Counted from the first letter of the stretch, positions 1 through 10,500 are shown. The stretch: DNA of 64,000 bases from Pueribacillus theae (GCF_003097615.1 NZ_QCZG01000002.1:62001-126000); one strand, 5' to 3'. Numbers and translations are program-made. The notes: generated by a model not told the origin, from the letters alone.

Positions 1-199
1 CCATCCCAAAGTCTTGGGAACGATGTTCAATAAAAGGGTTTAATTCAACAAACGTGCCTTCGTCTAAAAGAAGGTTGATTCGCTCTCTTGCCGTTAATTT
101 TCCCTTTTCATGCTGTTTGTCAATGCGGTCATCTCCGCCTCCGCGTTCAATCTCCGCTTTACGATCATATAAATCATAAATTTTATCAAACATATCCAT
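1..199 (-). CDS. Acyl-CoA carboxylase beta subunit (methylmalonyl/propionyl-CoA carboxylase type), partial
   Basis: Only the first 66 codons lie in the window; the gene runs off the left edge. The N-terminus [13 protein letters not shown] and, further in, [17 protein letters not shown] are typical of the carboxyltransferase (PccB/MmdA, B. subtilis YqjD) family, which moves carboxyl between biotin and short acyl-CoAs. Its ATG overlaps the stop of the upstream epimerase gene by one base (TAATG), so the two are translationally coupled. This pairing points to propionyl-/methylmalonyl-CoA metabolism. Whether it acts as a carboxylase or decarboxylase subunit cannot be told from this fragment. Confidence 0.88.
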   Translation of the reverse strand, partial: MDMFDKIYDLYDRKAEIERGGGDDRIDKQHEKGKLTARERINLLLDEGTFVELNPFIEHRSQDFGM

Positions 200-630
200 T
201 ATTTATCTTCCCCCGTTGCCCGTTTTTCACACAGTTCATAGAGCACACCCGATGCAGGTTTCGGGTGGATAAAAGCAATTTTTGCGCCGCCGGCTCCAAT
301 TTTCGCCTGCTCATTTAACATGCGAATTCCATCATTTTTCAAATCTTTAATACGCTCATTAATTGAATGGACGCCTAATGCGATATGATGGATTCCTTCT
401 CCCCGTTTTTCAATAAATTTAGCGACCGGGCTTTCTTCACTTGTCGGCTCCAATAATTCAATCCGGGATTCTCCTACTCTTAAGAACGCTACTTTTACCA
501 TTTCAGATTCCACTTCTTCAATGCCTTCAAGCGCCATGTTTAGATGGTCTACATAGAACGGCAGCGCATGTTCTAACGATTTGACTGCAACTCCTATGTG
601 ATCAATTTTGTGAGGCTTTTTATCTTCCAT
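199..630 (-). CDS. mce: Methylmalonyl-CoA epimerase
   Basis: 143 residues, the usual size for this vicinal-oxygen-chelate fold enzyme, which interconverts (S)- and (R)-methylmalonyl-CoA. Two repeats of the fold are visible: the first opens with [10 protein letters not shown] (His11) and the second with HHIALGVHS (His81/82). Glu58 and Glu132 (LYELCE) are well placed as further metal ligands. It overlaps the following acyl-CoA carboxylase start by one base, as expected for a propionate/branched-chain acyl-CoA degradation pair. B. subtilis YqjC is the counterpart. Glyoxalase-family alternatives are less likely given this neighbour. Confidence 0.9.
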   Translation of the reverse strand: MEDKKPHKIDHIGVAVKSLEHALPFYVDHLNMALEGIEEVESEMVKVAFLRVGESRIELLEPTSEESPVAKFIEKRGEGIHHIALGVHSINERIKDLKNDGIRMLNEQAKIGAGGAKIAFIHPKPASGVLYELCEKRATGEDK

Positions 631-816
631 GTATGGTTCTCCCCCTCCAATTTCTTTTCAATTTTCAAATATTATTTTAAAGGACTTGTCGATAATTGGC
701 AAAAGAAGTTTCTCTTTTCTAAAAATAAATTTGCCTTTTCGCAAATTTAAACCAATCTTATCTCTCACTTCTAACATCCAAGAAAGACACGTCAGCGCTT
801 TTCTTATTTTAACACC

Positions 817-845
817 TTGTCACAAATATTGCTTCTTAGTACAAT
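817..845 (+). promoter_or_regulatory. SigA-type promoter of the Prli42 gene
   Basis: TTGTCA (817-822) and TACAAT (840-845) are separated by exactly 17 bases and lie 29 bases upstream of the small ATG at 875. Both boxes match the vegetative consensus in five of six positions. Confidence 0.65.
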
Positions 846-874
846 GTTTTTAGGATATGAATGGGGGTTTCGAC

Positions 875-964
875 ATGTCACGTAAATTTATAAAACTCGT
901 TGTTTACATTATGATCGCAGCATTGCTTTTATCATCTTTGCTAACAGGCATTTCGTTTTTATAA
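875..964 (+). CDS. prli42: Stressosome-associated protein Prli42
   Basis: A 29-residue ORF, MSRKFIKLVVYIMIAAL followed by a hydrophobic stretch ending ISFL. It has a short basic N-terminus (R3, K4, K7) and one membrane segment (about residues 8-28). Length, basic start, the VVYIM core and the LLSSLLTG tail match Prli42, the tiny membrane anchor described in Listeria as tethering the stressosome and conserved across Bacillales. A GGGGGTTT ribosome site and a good SigA promoter precede it. It sits between mce and an L,D-transpeptidase gene and is transcribed against both. Confidence 0.82.
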   Translation: MSRKFIKLVVYIMIAALLLSSLLTGISFL

Positions 965-989
965 ACAGGTTCTATTAAACGGTAACGGT

Positions 990-1034
990 GATCGATTTAC
1001 CTTGGTACTATTCAGGTAAAATCGACCCCGGCAA
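990..1034. terminator. Stem-loop between Prli42 and the L,D-transpeptidase
   Basis: TCGATTTACCT and AGGTAAAATCGA form an 11-bp stem with one bulge around an 11-base loop. There is no strong T-run on either side, so it may be a weak bidirectional terminator or a 3'-end stabiliser for the two convergent genes. Confidence 0.4.
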
Positions 1035-1037
1035 TGT

Positions 1038-1601
1038 TCATTTATTACTTTTATCTGGTTCCTGGTAATCAAGAGGTTTATTCGAACTCATGGCACCGTG
1101 CTGCTTCGCCAATTCTGCAAAAGATTCATCGCTTGAAGTAACAAGGATTTTTGTGCCTAATGGAAGTTCGTCATACAACCGTTCAACATCTTCGTTGTGC
1201 ATCCGTATACAGCCATTGCTAATATATTTTCCGATTGAGGAAGGTTCGTTCGTTCCGTGGATGCCATACGTTCTCCCATCGGTATGTAATGCATCAAATC
1301 CGATCCATCTGGAGCCTAATGGATTGTTTGCCGCCCCTCCCGGTATGTTTAATTTGCGGTAATAGGGATCTTTAGCCTTTACGATCATGGTAAATTTTCC
1401 TTCAGGAGTTAGTGTCTTTTCCTTTCCTGTTGCAACAGGCTTGATATATTGGATACGCCCATTAGAGATAAATGCTAGCTTGTTTGTCGCTTTATTCACA
1501 ATAATAAAAGGATCCCCAACAAGAGGATTCGGTTCAAGAGGCCATATAGGCGAAATGAAAGTTACTGATAATGCTAGGAAAAAAGACAATGCCTTCATCA
1601 T
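1038..1601 (-). CDS. Secreted L,D-transpeptidase (YkuD domain)
   Basis: 187 residues with an N-terminal signal peptide (hydrophobic residues about 4-20), then a YkuD catalytic domain (about 30-150). YkuD enzymes cross-link peptidoglycan stem peptides outside the membrane through an active-site cysteine. The signature runs from the His of YGIHGTNEPSSIG to SNGCIRM, with the nucleophile Cys in the latter. The residue before GC is Asn instead of the more common His, a variant also found in this family. About 35 residues after the domain (from SSDESFAEL) are polar and not part of the fold. It appears monocistronic. Confidence 0.85.
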   Translation of the reverse strand: MMKALSFFLALSVTFISPIWPLEPNPLVGDPFIIVNKATNKLAFISNGRIQYIKPVATGKEKTLTPEGKFTMIVKAKDPYYRKLNIPGGAANNPLGSRWIGFDALHTDGRTYGIHGTNEPSSIGKYISNGCIRMHNEDVERLYDELPLGTKILVTSSDESFAELAKQHGAMSSNKPLDYQEPDKSNK

Positions 1602-1739
1602 TTTCGTTTCCTCCCTTCCCTCTTAGGGTGACAAACGGAAGGGTCTTTCATTCGTTTACCTATGGGAAAATAAAGGTATTTATTCATACCCTGCTTGGGT
1701 CTGCCCATAACACCCGTTAAGTTTCGCTAAAGTTTCACT

Positions 1740-2561
1740 TTAAATCGATGCAGTCGACTCCATTTTTGATTTTCTTCGCTCAACGATTTTGATGACGTAA
1801 ATGCTTCCTTCATATAAGAAAATCATTGGAATAAGAACAAGCAGCTGGCTGATGAAATCAGGCGGTGTGATAACGGCAGATATAATTGCAATCGCTAAGT
1901 ATGACCATTTACGGACTTTCTTCATCGTTTCTGCAGTCAGCATATCAATCGAAGCTAAAAACATTACAATAACAGGCATTTCAAATAAAAGCCCAAGCGG
2001 CATCGTCGTCATCATAAGAAACCGCACATACTCTTCGGCGGAAACCATAATATCGAAATTCATTGCGCCAAGTGACAATAAAAAATCGTAACTGAGGGGA
2101 TTTACGACAAAATAGCCAAAGCCCACCCCGATAATAAATAAAATTAGCATCATTGGGGCATATAATCCGAGAGACTTCGCTTCTTTCGGATAGAGCCCCG
2201 GCTTTACAAATTGCCAGATGAAATGGGCCAAAAACGGCAATGATAAGCCAAGAGACAAAGCGAGTGAAATCGACATATAAAATTTCACAACCTGAAGCGG
2301 GCCAAGAATAATAAGATCGTTTCCTCTTGTAATGTAAGGGAACCATATATTAATCGTAGAAAAGACGGTTATAAAAAAGAAGAGAAATACGAAAGCACTC
2401 TTTATGAGCTGCTTCCGTAAATCTGTCAAATGTTCAACCAATGTCCCTTCGTCTTCTTTGTTTTCTTCCTCTTCTTTAACATAATCAACTATCTTATTCT
2501 CTTCATATTGCTTATCCAAAGGGCTTAAGACTTTTCGATTATGATCTTCGTACGGATCCAT
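1740..2561 (-). CDS. tatC: Twin-arginine translocase subunit TatC
   Basis: 273 residues, polytopic (six hydrophobic segments), with the family start LVEHLTDLRKQLI at about residue 41. TatC binds Tat signal peptides and forms the receptor core of the pathway exporting folded proteins. An acidic, Glu/Lys-rich N-terminal extension of about 40 residues precedes the usual start; most TatC proteins are about 240-250 residues, so the true start might be further in, but the ATG at 2561 has a good site (GTAGGTGG). The gene follows tatA with an 8-base gap, giving a minimal TatAC system as in B. subtilis. Confidence 0.95.
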   Translation of the reverse strand: MDPYEDHNRKVLSPLDKQYEENKIVDYVKEEEENKEDEGTLVEHLTDLRKQLIKSAFVFLFFFITVFSTINIWFPYITRGNDLIILGPLQVVKFYMSISLALSLGLSLPFLAHFIWQFVKPGLYPKEAKSLGLYAPMMLILFIIGVGFGYFVVNPLSYDFLLSLGAMNFDIMVSAEEYVRFLMMTTMPLGLLFEMPVIVMFLASIDMLTAETMKKVRKWSYLAIAIISAVITPPDFISQLLVLIPMIFLYEGSIYVIKIVERRKSKMESTASI

Positions 2562-2569
2562 TCAACCAC

Positions 2570-2770
2570 CTACTGTACTGGGTCTGGTTTTTTCTCTTCT
2601 TTTTTAGGGGGCTCGTTATCCTCCATAATATCTTTTGCTGATTTTTTAAATTCAAACAACGTTTTTCCAACTGCCGAGCCAATTTCCGGCAGTTTTTTCG
2701 GTCCGAAAAGAATAAGTACAATGACAAGAATGATGATTAAACCTGGAATGCCAATCGTTGAAAAACCCAT
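2570..2770 (-). CDS. tatA: Twin-arginine translocase subunit TatA
   Basis: 66 residues: one N-terminal membrane helix (about 5-21), the hinge motif FGPKKLPE, an amphipathic helix ([17 protein letters not shown]) and a charged tail. TatA oligomerises to let folded substrates through. The ATG follows AAGGAGGAAAAAA. In Bacillus-type systems TatA also covers the role of TatB. Its operon lies next to genes for a Tat-signal dehydrogenase subunit (4604-5353), which is the likely client. Confidence 0.96.
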   Translation of the reverse strand: MGFSTIGIPGLIIILVIVLILFGPKKLPEIGSAVGKTLFEFKKSAKDIMEDNEPPKKEEKKPDPVQ

Positions 2771-2792
2771 TTTTTTCCTCCTTCTTATATGG

Positions 2793-2880
2793 AAAGTATA
2801 AATTGGCAGTTCGCCAATTTAATCAAGTCTAACCTCCAACCTTTCTCCTCTAAGAAAAACGCGTGACCGTTTTTTCTCAA
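2793..2880. repeat. Intergenic repeat family 1, copy A
   Basis: An approximately 88-bp sequence that recurs at 5528-5612 with roughly 80% identity by eye. It holds a perfect 7-bp inverted repeat (AATTGGC...GCCAATT) at one end and an imperfect hairpin rich in AAAAACG/CGTTTTT at the other. Both copies begin within a few bases of the stop codon of a minus-strand gene, so they may serve as 3'-end hairpins. Confidence 0.75.
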
Positions 2881-4595
2881 ACGAGAGAACCTCCATTTTT
2901 GCTATATTTGATAATCCCCTCTGCACAGCGATATGCCAAAGCGCCAACCGTTCCAGTTGGATTATAACCACTGTTATGAGGAAAATTTCCTGCGCCGACA
3001 ACAAATAAATTTTCAGCATCCCAATGCTGTAAATAATTGTTCACAACACTTGTATCCGGCTCTGAACCCATCGTCGTTCCACCTACATTATGTGTTGTCT
3101 GATAAGGAACGATATCGTAATCTGTCAATGGATTTCCAGGAACGACTGTTTTTGCTCCCATTTCTTTCATAATTTCTTCTGTTTTTGAAGTTAAATATTT
3201 GTGGAGCGCTTTATCTTGATCGGTGAAATTATACGTCATTTGCAACAAAGGCACTCCGTATGCATCTTTATAGTTGCTGTCAAGCGATAAGTAATTTTCC
3301 TTATGCGGCATAGATGCACCTTGGCCGCTGACATTCAAAGTGCGTGTATAATTGTGTATGGAAGCTTTTTTGAATTCAGCTCCCCATGTTGGCGTGTCTG
3401 GCGGTACCGGATTCGTTTGAATGGGCCTTGCCCCTGTTTGAGTTAAAGAAAGACTCGCACCATGGATAAAATCAAGGTCACTATGGTCGAAATTATCCCC
3501 ATTAAAATCGTCAATCGTCATGCCTAATGAGCCAGCTCCCATGAATACGTTCATTTGTTCATCAAAAAATCCTGTCGCACCAGGCAAGATTTGATAGCAA
3601 TAATTTTTGCCGAGTGTTCCGCGCCCTGTTTCAGGATCGTATTGTTCTCCTATGCCCGAAACCATTAAGAGCTTGGCATTATTCATCACATAGCTAGTTA
3701 AAACAACGACATCAGCCGGTTGGATAAACTCTTCCCCAGAAACCCGATCAATAAACTTTACCCCTGTCACTTTATCGCCTTTTTTCAGAACCTCGGTGAC
3801 ATTGGCATGAAAACGGATATCGTAATTCCCTGTTTTCCTTGCCGTTGGAATAACAGTGATTTCCGGAGATGTTTTCGCGCCATACTCACAGCCGAACCTC
3901 TCACAAAAACCGCAATATTGGCAAGCGTTGATTGTTTCACCGTCCGGGTTTTTATATTTTTCCGATAAATTTGCAGATGGAAGCATAAACGGATGATATC
4001 CCAGATTCGTTGTTGCCTCCTCAAATTTTTTAAGGATAGGTGTTTTTTTCATCGGGGGTGTAGGATAATCACTTGACCGTTTCCCTTCAAACGGATTTTT
4101 CCCATCCCCGGAAATGCCAGCTGTTTTTTCAAATTTATCAAAATAAGGCTCTAATTCGTCGTATGTAATGCCCCAATCCCGGACAAAATAATCTTTTGGA
4201 ATTTTATCTTTTCCATATTTTTTTTCAGTCATTGATTTAATTTCAAAATCATATGGCAAGAAACGCCACGTATGTCCATTCCAGTGTGTACCCGATCCAC
4301 CTAAATTTTCGCCTAATAAAAAGGAGCCCATTTGCCGCATGGGCAGTGCTCTCTGTTTTCGGTTATTGCGAAATGTAATCGTTTCTTTTGATAAATCCTG
4401 CATAAGTTCGTACCGAATAGCATAACGGAATTCATCGTGAACCATTAAGTAGTCTTCCGTCCCTCTTTCTTTCCCCCGTTCCAGCCCAAGCACTTTCAAT
4501 CCTGCTTTGGCACATTCGGCAGCAATAATGCCACCTGTCCATCCCACTCCAACTGTTACGACATCTACTTTATCCAAAGTTTTAGCCAAATCCAT
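2877..4595 (-). CDS. GMC-family oxidoreductase, gluconate/glucose dehydrogenase-like large subunit
   Basis: 572 residues. The N-terminus has an FAD-binding motif (GVGWTGGIIAAE, residues 16-27), and a GMC-type C-terminal segment HNSGYNPTGTVGALAYRCAE is present. A Cys-rich patch near residue 220 (CQYCGFCERFGC) recalls the Fe-S-binding cysteines of membrane FAD-dependent sugar dehydrogenases. Such enzymes oxidise sugars, gluconate or polyols at the outer membrane face and pass electrons to the respiratory chain. There is no signal peptide; the small subunit just upstream (8-base gap) has a Tat signal, so the pair is probably exported as a folded complex. Substrate unknown. No cytochrome c subunit is adjacent. 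Confidence 0.85.
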   Translation of the reverse strand: MDLAKTLDKVDVVTVGVGWTGGIIAAECAKAGLKVLGLERGKERGTEDYLMVHDEFRYAIRYELMQDLSKETITFRNNRKQRALPMRQMGSFLLGENLGGSGTHWNGHTWRFLPYDFEIKSMTEKKYGKDKIPKDYFVRDWGITYDELEPYFDKFEKTAGISGDGKNPFEGKRSSDYPTPPMKKTPILKKFEEATTNLGYHPFMLPSANLSEKYKNPDGETINACQYCGFCERFGCEYGAKTSPEITVIPTARKTGNYDIRFHANVTEVLKKGDKVTGVKFIDRVSGEEFIQPADVVVLTSYVMNNAKLLMVSGIGEQYDPETGRGTLGKNYCYQILPGATGFFDEQMNVFMGAGSLGMTIDDFNGDNFDHSDLDFIHGASLSLTQTGARPIQTNPVPPDTPTWGAEFKKASIHNYTRTLNVSGQGASMPHKENYLSLDSNYKDAYGVPLLQMTYNFTDQDKALHKYLTSKTEEIMKEMGAKTVVPGNPLTDYDIVPYQTTHNVGGTTMGSEPDTSVVNNYLQHWDAENLFVVGAGNFPHNSGYNPTGTVGALAYRCAEGIIKYSKNGGSLV

Positions 4596-4603
4596 TACTC
4601 CTT

Positions 4604-5353
4604 TCAGTGCATCATACTCGAAACTGATTTTGGATCAATTTTTTGAAATTCTTTATTCTCTATTACGTTGATATAAGAAGCTTGATGCCCTGGGAATCCT
4701 TTCATGCGCCAAGCATCCATATTGTTGTTTCCGTTGTAAATTGGATCAGCATAAGCTCCCTCCAATGTTGCTTGTCGCAGCAATCTAAAAAAGAATGCAG
4801 AGGAAACGGCAGTCATTTTAATTTTATCCTTTTGAAAATCTGTCAAAATTTCATCCATTTGGTTGCCTTCGAGTTCAGAGAAACTTTTCTTAAACCTTTT
4901 CGTTGCTTCTTCATTCAATTTGGCGATGCCTTGAGAAAAGATTTCAGCTCTTGTCAAGCGGCTTTGATAGCCTTGTGTCGCCTCACCGGCAAAAAATGGC
5001 CCTTGCATGTATTCTTTCGTGTTATTTCCATAGTTTCCAGCGAGTTGATTATCAATGAAATAAGGTACACCAAGATCAATCGCACCGGGACCAAGATCAT
5101 CCTTGGGAAAAATCCGCTCAGTCGCCTGTGAGAGTGTGTTAAAGTCTTTGTTGTTTGTAAAGAACATCCTGCCCTTAAAGGTTTCAGTCTTTTGGGCTTC
5201 TGTCTTCGTTTCGGGTTCCGCTACATTTGTCCTTTTGACGTTATAGCCTACTAAACCACCGATTAAACCACCGCCAAGCAAAGTCCCTGTAGCAATACCA
5301 GACGTTTTCAGAAAATCACGCCTTGATAAGTTTTTCTTTCTTTCTTCAGCCAA
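4604..5353 (-). CDS. Gluconate 2-dehydrogenase subunit 3-like protein with Tat signal
   Basis: 249 residues. The N-terminus carries the twin-arginine motif SRRDFLK (about residues 10-16) followed by a glycine-rich hydrophobic stretch (GTLLGGGLIGGLVGY). The remainder resembles the small, non-catalytic subunit 3 of membrane-bound gluconate and sugar dehydrogenases, which carries the cofactor-loaded large subunit through Tat. It is the first gene of a two-gene operon with the GMC subunit and lies close to tatAC, supporting a Tat-dependent, hitch-hiking export. Start ATG at 5353 has GGAGGGATCTGATTGG upstream. Confidence 0.83.
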   Translation of the reverse strand: MAEERKKNLSRRDFLKTSGIATGTLLGGGLIGGLVGYNVKRTNVAEPETKTEAQKTETFKGRMFFTNNKDFNTLSQATERIFPKDDLGPGAIDLGVPYFIDNQLAGNYGNNTKEYMQGPFFAGEATQGYQSRLTRAEIFSQGIAKLNEEATKRFKKSFSELEGNQMDEILTDFQKDKIKMTAVSSAFFFRLLRQATLEGAYADPIYNGNNNMDAWRMKGFPGHQASYINVIENKEFQKIDPKSVSSMMH

Positions 5354-5473
5354 TCAGATCCCTCCTAAACCATTTAAATTGCACATAAATTTGGTTACTT
5401 AACTTGCTTCTATCTTTCCCCACTGAAATGAATAAAAAACATCTTTATGAATTATTTTTTTGAAATTGAGCAT

Positions 5474-5520
5474 AAAAAAAGCCCAAGCGTTGTTGTTTTT
5501 CCAACAGCTTGAGCTATTTT
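5474..5520 (-). terminator. Terminator downstream of brxB
   Basis: Read on the minus strand, AGCTCAAGC...GTTGG pairs across a short A-rich loop with CAACAACGCTTGGGCT and is followed by TTTTTTTA. The other side also ends in a T-run, so it may work in both directions. Confidence 0.6.
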
Positions 5521-5527
5521 TATATAC

Positions 5528-5612
5528 AAAGGTATAAATTGGCCGTTCGCCAATTAAATTAAATCCAACCTCTAATCTCTCACCTCTAAGAAAGGCGCGA
5601 TAGCGTTTTTCT
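5528..5612. repeat. Intergenic repeat family 1, copy B
   Basis: Second copy of the element seen at 2793-2880, in the same orientation. It retains the AATTGGC/GCCAATT inverted repeat, the CCTCTAAGAAA block and the GCG...GTTTTTCT hairpin. It begins two bases beyond the brxB stop codon. Confidence 0.75.
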
Positions 5613-5614
5613 TT

Positions 5615-6037
5615 TTAGCAATGTTGATTAAAAGCGTCTTGCAATTTTTTTACAACATCTTCTGTGTCAAAAGATTCGATATCATTACGGGCAATCATTT
5701 CAACGATTTTTCCATCTTTCATTAAAGCGAATGATGGAGATGAAGGAGGATAGCCCGTAAAGTAAGTACGCGCTTGCTCTGTTGCTTCTCTATCCTGTCC
5801 AGCGAACACGGTTACAAGATGGTCAGGCTTTTTGTCGTTTTTAAGCGCATAATAGGCAGCCGGGCGAGCAACTCCGCCGGCACAGCCGCAAGTTGAATTC
5901 ACCATAACGAGCGTTGTTCCTTGCTTTTTCATTGCCTCATCGACTTCTTCTGGAGTCGTTAATTCAGTATAGCCTGAATCGCGCATTTCCCTGCGTGCTT
6001 GATCAACAATATCTTTCATAAATAAATTAAAGTCCAT
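5615..6037 (-). CDS. brxB: Bacilliredoxin BrxB (YqiW family)
   Basis: 140 residues, the family's usual length. The thioredoxin-like fold has the active-site motif CGC (Cys50, Cys52 in NSTCGCAGG) typical of bacilliredoxins, which remove bacillithiol from mixed disulfides on cytosolic proteins after oxidative stress. A cis-proline region ([16 protein letters not shown]) fits the fold. Ribosome site AAAAGGAAGGATG precedes the ATG. The paralogue BrxA has the same motif; assignment to BrxB rests on the overall sequence and position near the yqi genes. Confidence 0.9.
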   Translation of the reverse strand: MDFNLFMKDIVDQARREMRDSGYTELTTPEEVDEAMKKQGTTLVMVNSTCGCAGGVARPAAYYALKNDKKPDHLVTVFAGQDREATEQARTYFTGYPPSSPSFALMKDGKIVEMIARNDIESFDTEDVVKKLQDAFNQHC

Positions 6038-6113
6038 TCATTTCATCCTTCCTTTTGATGATAGTTTTATTTTATCAAGGGACTAGGAAGGAATTCAACT
6101 TAAAGCACTTACA

Positions 6114-7127
6114 TCAAAGAGCGCATTCCTCAATTTCAAAGCCTAAGTCTTCAATCATTTGATGATCTGACGAGTATTGCTGACCTTCTGTCGTTAAATA
6201 ATCCCCAACGAAAATTGAATTTGCCGCGTATAACCCCATTGCCTGCAATGAGCGAAGATTCACTTCTCGGCCTCCTGAGATGCGAATTTCTTTCGATGGG
6301 TTCATAAAGCGGAAAAGGGCCAGTACTTTAAGGCAATAGGAAGGTGTTAATTCATCCATCCCTTCAAGCTTTGTCCCCGGTATCGCATGCAAAAAATTTA
6401 CCGGGATAGAATCAGCATCCAATTTTCGAAGTTCAAGCGCCATTTCGTACACTTCGTTTTTAGTTTCACCCATTCCAATAATACACCCGGAACAAGGTGA
6501 AATCCCGGCGCTTTTCACATTCTCAACTGTATTGACCCTGTCATCATATGTATGGGTTGTCGTAATATTCGCATGGTGGCTTCTGCTCGTATTCAAATTG
6601 TGGTTATACCGATCAACCCCTGCTTCTTTCAAGCGATCAACTTTGTCTTGTGGCAAAATGCCGAGACACGCACAAATTTTAAGCGGCATTTCCGATTTAA
6701 TCTCTTTGACAGCATCAACGACTTGATCAATTTCACGGCTTGATGCGCCCCGCCCGCTCATGACAATACAGTACGTGCCTGCTTTCCTTTGCATTGCTTC
6801 TTTTGCACCTTGTACGAGAACATCTTTTTCAAGAAGCCTGTATTTTTCAACAGGTGTGTTCGCTGTCATCGATTGGGAACAATATCCGCAATCCTCAGGG
6901 CATAATCCGCTCTTTGCGTTAATAATCATGTTTAATTTTACTTTGTTTCCGTAATAATGTTTACGGACACGATAAGCCGCATGAAGGATTTGCAACAGGT
7001 CTTCATCTGGGGCATTTAAAATCCGCAGCGCTTCTTCTTCCGTTAAAATTTCCCCATTTAATGCTTTGTCTGCAAATTCTTCCCATTTTTGAATTGTGTT
7101 TACTTTTGTTGTTGTCATACTTTTCAT
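6114..7127 (-). CDS. bioB: Biotin synthase
   Basis: 337 residues. The radical-SAM triad is seen at Cys76, Cys80 and Cys83 (CPEDCGYC), and NHNLNTS and the biotin-synthase segment ISGGREVNLR follow. The enzyme inserts sulfur into dethiobiotin in the last step of biotin synthesis, using a [4Fe-4S] and an auxiliary [2Fe-2S] cluster. It is the last gene of bioA-F-D-B, 7 bases after bioD. The ribosome site AAAGGGGG lies close to the first ATG; a second ATG three codons on is better spaced and may be the real start. Confidence 0.97.
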   Translation of the reverse strand: MKSMTTTKVNTIQKWEEFADKALNGEILTEEEALRILNAPDEDLLQILHAAYRVRKHYYGNKVKLNMIINAKSGLCPEDCGYCSQSMTANTPVEKYRLLEKDVLVQGAKEAMQRKAGTYCIVMSGRGASSREIDQVVDAVKEIKSEMPLKICACLGILPQDKVDRLKEAGVDRYNHNLNTSRSHHANITTTHTYDDRVNTVENVKSAGISPCSGCIIGMGETKNEVYEMALELRKLDADSIPVNFLHAIPGTKLEGMDELTPSYCLKVLALFRFMNPSKEIRISGGREVNLRSLQAMGLYAANSIFVGDYLTTEGQQYSSDHQMIEDLGFEIEECAL

Positions 7128-7134
7128 TCCCCCT

Positions 7135-9018
<1,884 letters not shown>

Positions 9019-9022
<4 letters not shown>

Positions 9023-10380
9023 AAAACGACTTCATCCTTCATCGTAACTTCTTCAATTGATGCTTTCATAATGTCAATCATCGCCTGTAAATCTTGTTTT
9101 TGCGATACAAGCGGCGGCATAAAAACAAGCACGTCTCCCATTGGCCGGCTTAACATGCCATGCTCTCGCATTTTTAAAGTGACATGGTACCCCATTCGTT
9201 CCGCAGCTTCAAACGGTTGCTTCGTTCGCTTGTCCGCAACTAGCTCAATTCCTGCCATAAACCCGATCTGGCGTATATCTCCAACATGCTCTAACTCTTT
9301 AAGCTCATGTAAGCGTTCACTGACAAAGGTTGATTTTTCTGCAACAGATTCAACAATTTTATCTTTTTCGAATAACTTTAAATTCTCCAATGCAACGGCA
9401 CATCCAAGCTGGTTCCCGGTATAGGAATGCCCGTGAAAAAATGTTTTCATTTCATGATAGTCTGCATAAAAGGCTTGGTAAATCTCCTCTGAAGTCAAGG
9501 TTGCCGCAACCGGTAAATACCCGCCTGTCAATCCTTTTCCGATAGTCATAATATCCGGAGTCACTTCTTCATGATTGCAAGCAAACATTTTCCCGGTTCT
9601 GCCGAATCCGGTTGCCACCTCGTCACATATGAGAAGTACGTTATATTCACTGCATAGTTGCCTAACTTTAGAAAGAAAACCTTTCGGCATGGAGATCATA
9701 CCGCCAGCCCCTTGCATCATCGGTTCAACAATGAGCCCTGCGCATTCATGGTGGTGGTTCTGGAGCAATGATTTTAAATTTTCCAAACACTCTTCGCGGC
9801 ATATGTCTGGGTCCCCGCTTTCGTGGCGGTAAACATACGGATACGGTGTTTTAAAACTGTGAAACATGAGCGGTTTGTAGATTTTATGAAAGAGTTCAAC
9901 GGAACCAACGCTAATTGCTCCAATTGTGTCCCCGTGATAACCATTTTCTAATGAAATGATCTTTTGCTTGCCGCTCTTTCCAATATTTTGCCAATATTGA
10001 AAAGCCATTTTGATCGCGATTTCAACTGCCGTCGCGCCGCTGTCTGAATAAAAGACTCGGCTCAGTCCTTTAGGAGCAATTTGAATGATTTTTTCTGAAA
10101 GCTCTGTAGCCGGAATATTTGTCATCCCCAACAATGTTGAATGGGCGATTTTGTTTAACTGTTCTTTTATTGCATGATTTAATTCTTCTTTTCGATGTCC
10201 GTGAACATTCAGCCATACGGAAGAAAAGCCATCATAATATTCATTTCCTTCCGTATCTTTTACTTTGATGCCCTCCCCGCTTTCAATAATTAATGGATTT
10301 TCTTCATAATCTTTCATCTGCGTAAACGGTAGCCAAAGATGTTTTTTGCTGATATCAAGTAAGGTTTGATGATGTGACAT
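9019..10380 (-). CDS. bioA: Adenosylmethionine-8-amino-7-oxononanoate aminotransferase
   Basis: 453 residues from the ATG at 10380, which follows a strong AAAGGAGGAGG site; a longer reading from 10467 would run through the promoter and operator and is rejected. This class III aminotransferase makes 7,8-diaminopelargonate, using S-adenosylmethionine (or lysine in BioK-type enzymes) as amino donor. [12 protein letters not shown] contains the PLP-contacting Asp and [12 protein letters not shown] the PLP lysine. It is the first gene of the biotin operon, directly under the BirA-type operator. Donor specificity (BioA versus BioK) cannot be settled here. Confidence 0.93.
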
Positions 10381-10400
10381 GCGCCTCCTCCTTTTAAAAT

Positions 10401-10435
10401 AAATGTTAACCTTTTTATTGGTTAGGTTTACATTT
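10401..10435. promoter_or_regulatory. BirA operator of the biotin operon
   Basis: AAATGTTAACC (10401-10411) and GGTTTACATTT (10425-10435) form an inverted repeat matching in 10 of 11 positions with a 13-base spacer. This is the form of the biotin repressor (BirA) site in Gram-positive bacteria. It covers the expected transcription start of bioA. Confidence 0.88.
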
Positions 10436-10438
10436 AAG

Positions 10439-10467
10439 ATTTTCCCATTTACAGAAAAGTATGTCAA
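10439..10467 (-). promoter_or_regulatory. bioA promoter
   Basis: On the minus strand TTGACA (10467-10462, perfect) and GAAAAT (10444-10439, four of six) are 17 bases apart. The start site would fall at about 10432, inside the BirA operator, so bound BirA would block transcription. Confidence 0.7.
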
Positions 10468-10470
10468 GAC

Positions 10471-10500
10471 AAAAAAACCACTACGCTTAAACGTAATGGT
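10471..10500 (-). terminator. Terminator of the bkd operon
   Basis: Immediately after the bkdB stop, CCATTACG and CGTAGTGG form an 8-bp stem with one U-G pair around TTTAAG, followed by TTTTTTT on the minus strand. Confidence 0.85.

Noticed and set aside
629-853. Plus-strand ORF of 74 codons before the Prli42 gene
   Set aside because: No ribosome site, runs through the Prli42 promoter, and its start overlaps the start of mce on the other strand.
10381-10467. N-terminal extension of BioA (upstream in-frame ATG at 10467)
   Set aside because: It covers the promoter and BirA operator, and the strong ribosome site directly precedes the ATG at 10380.
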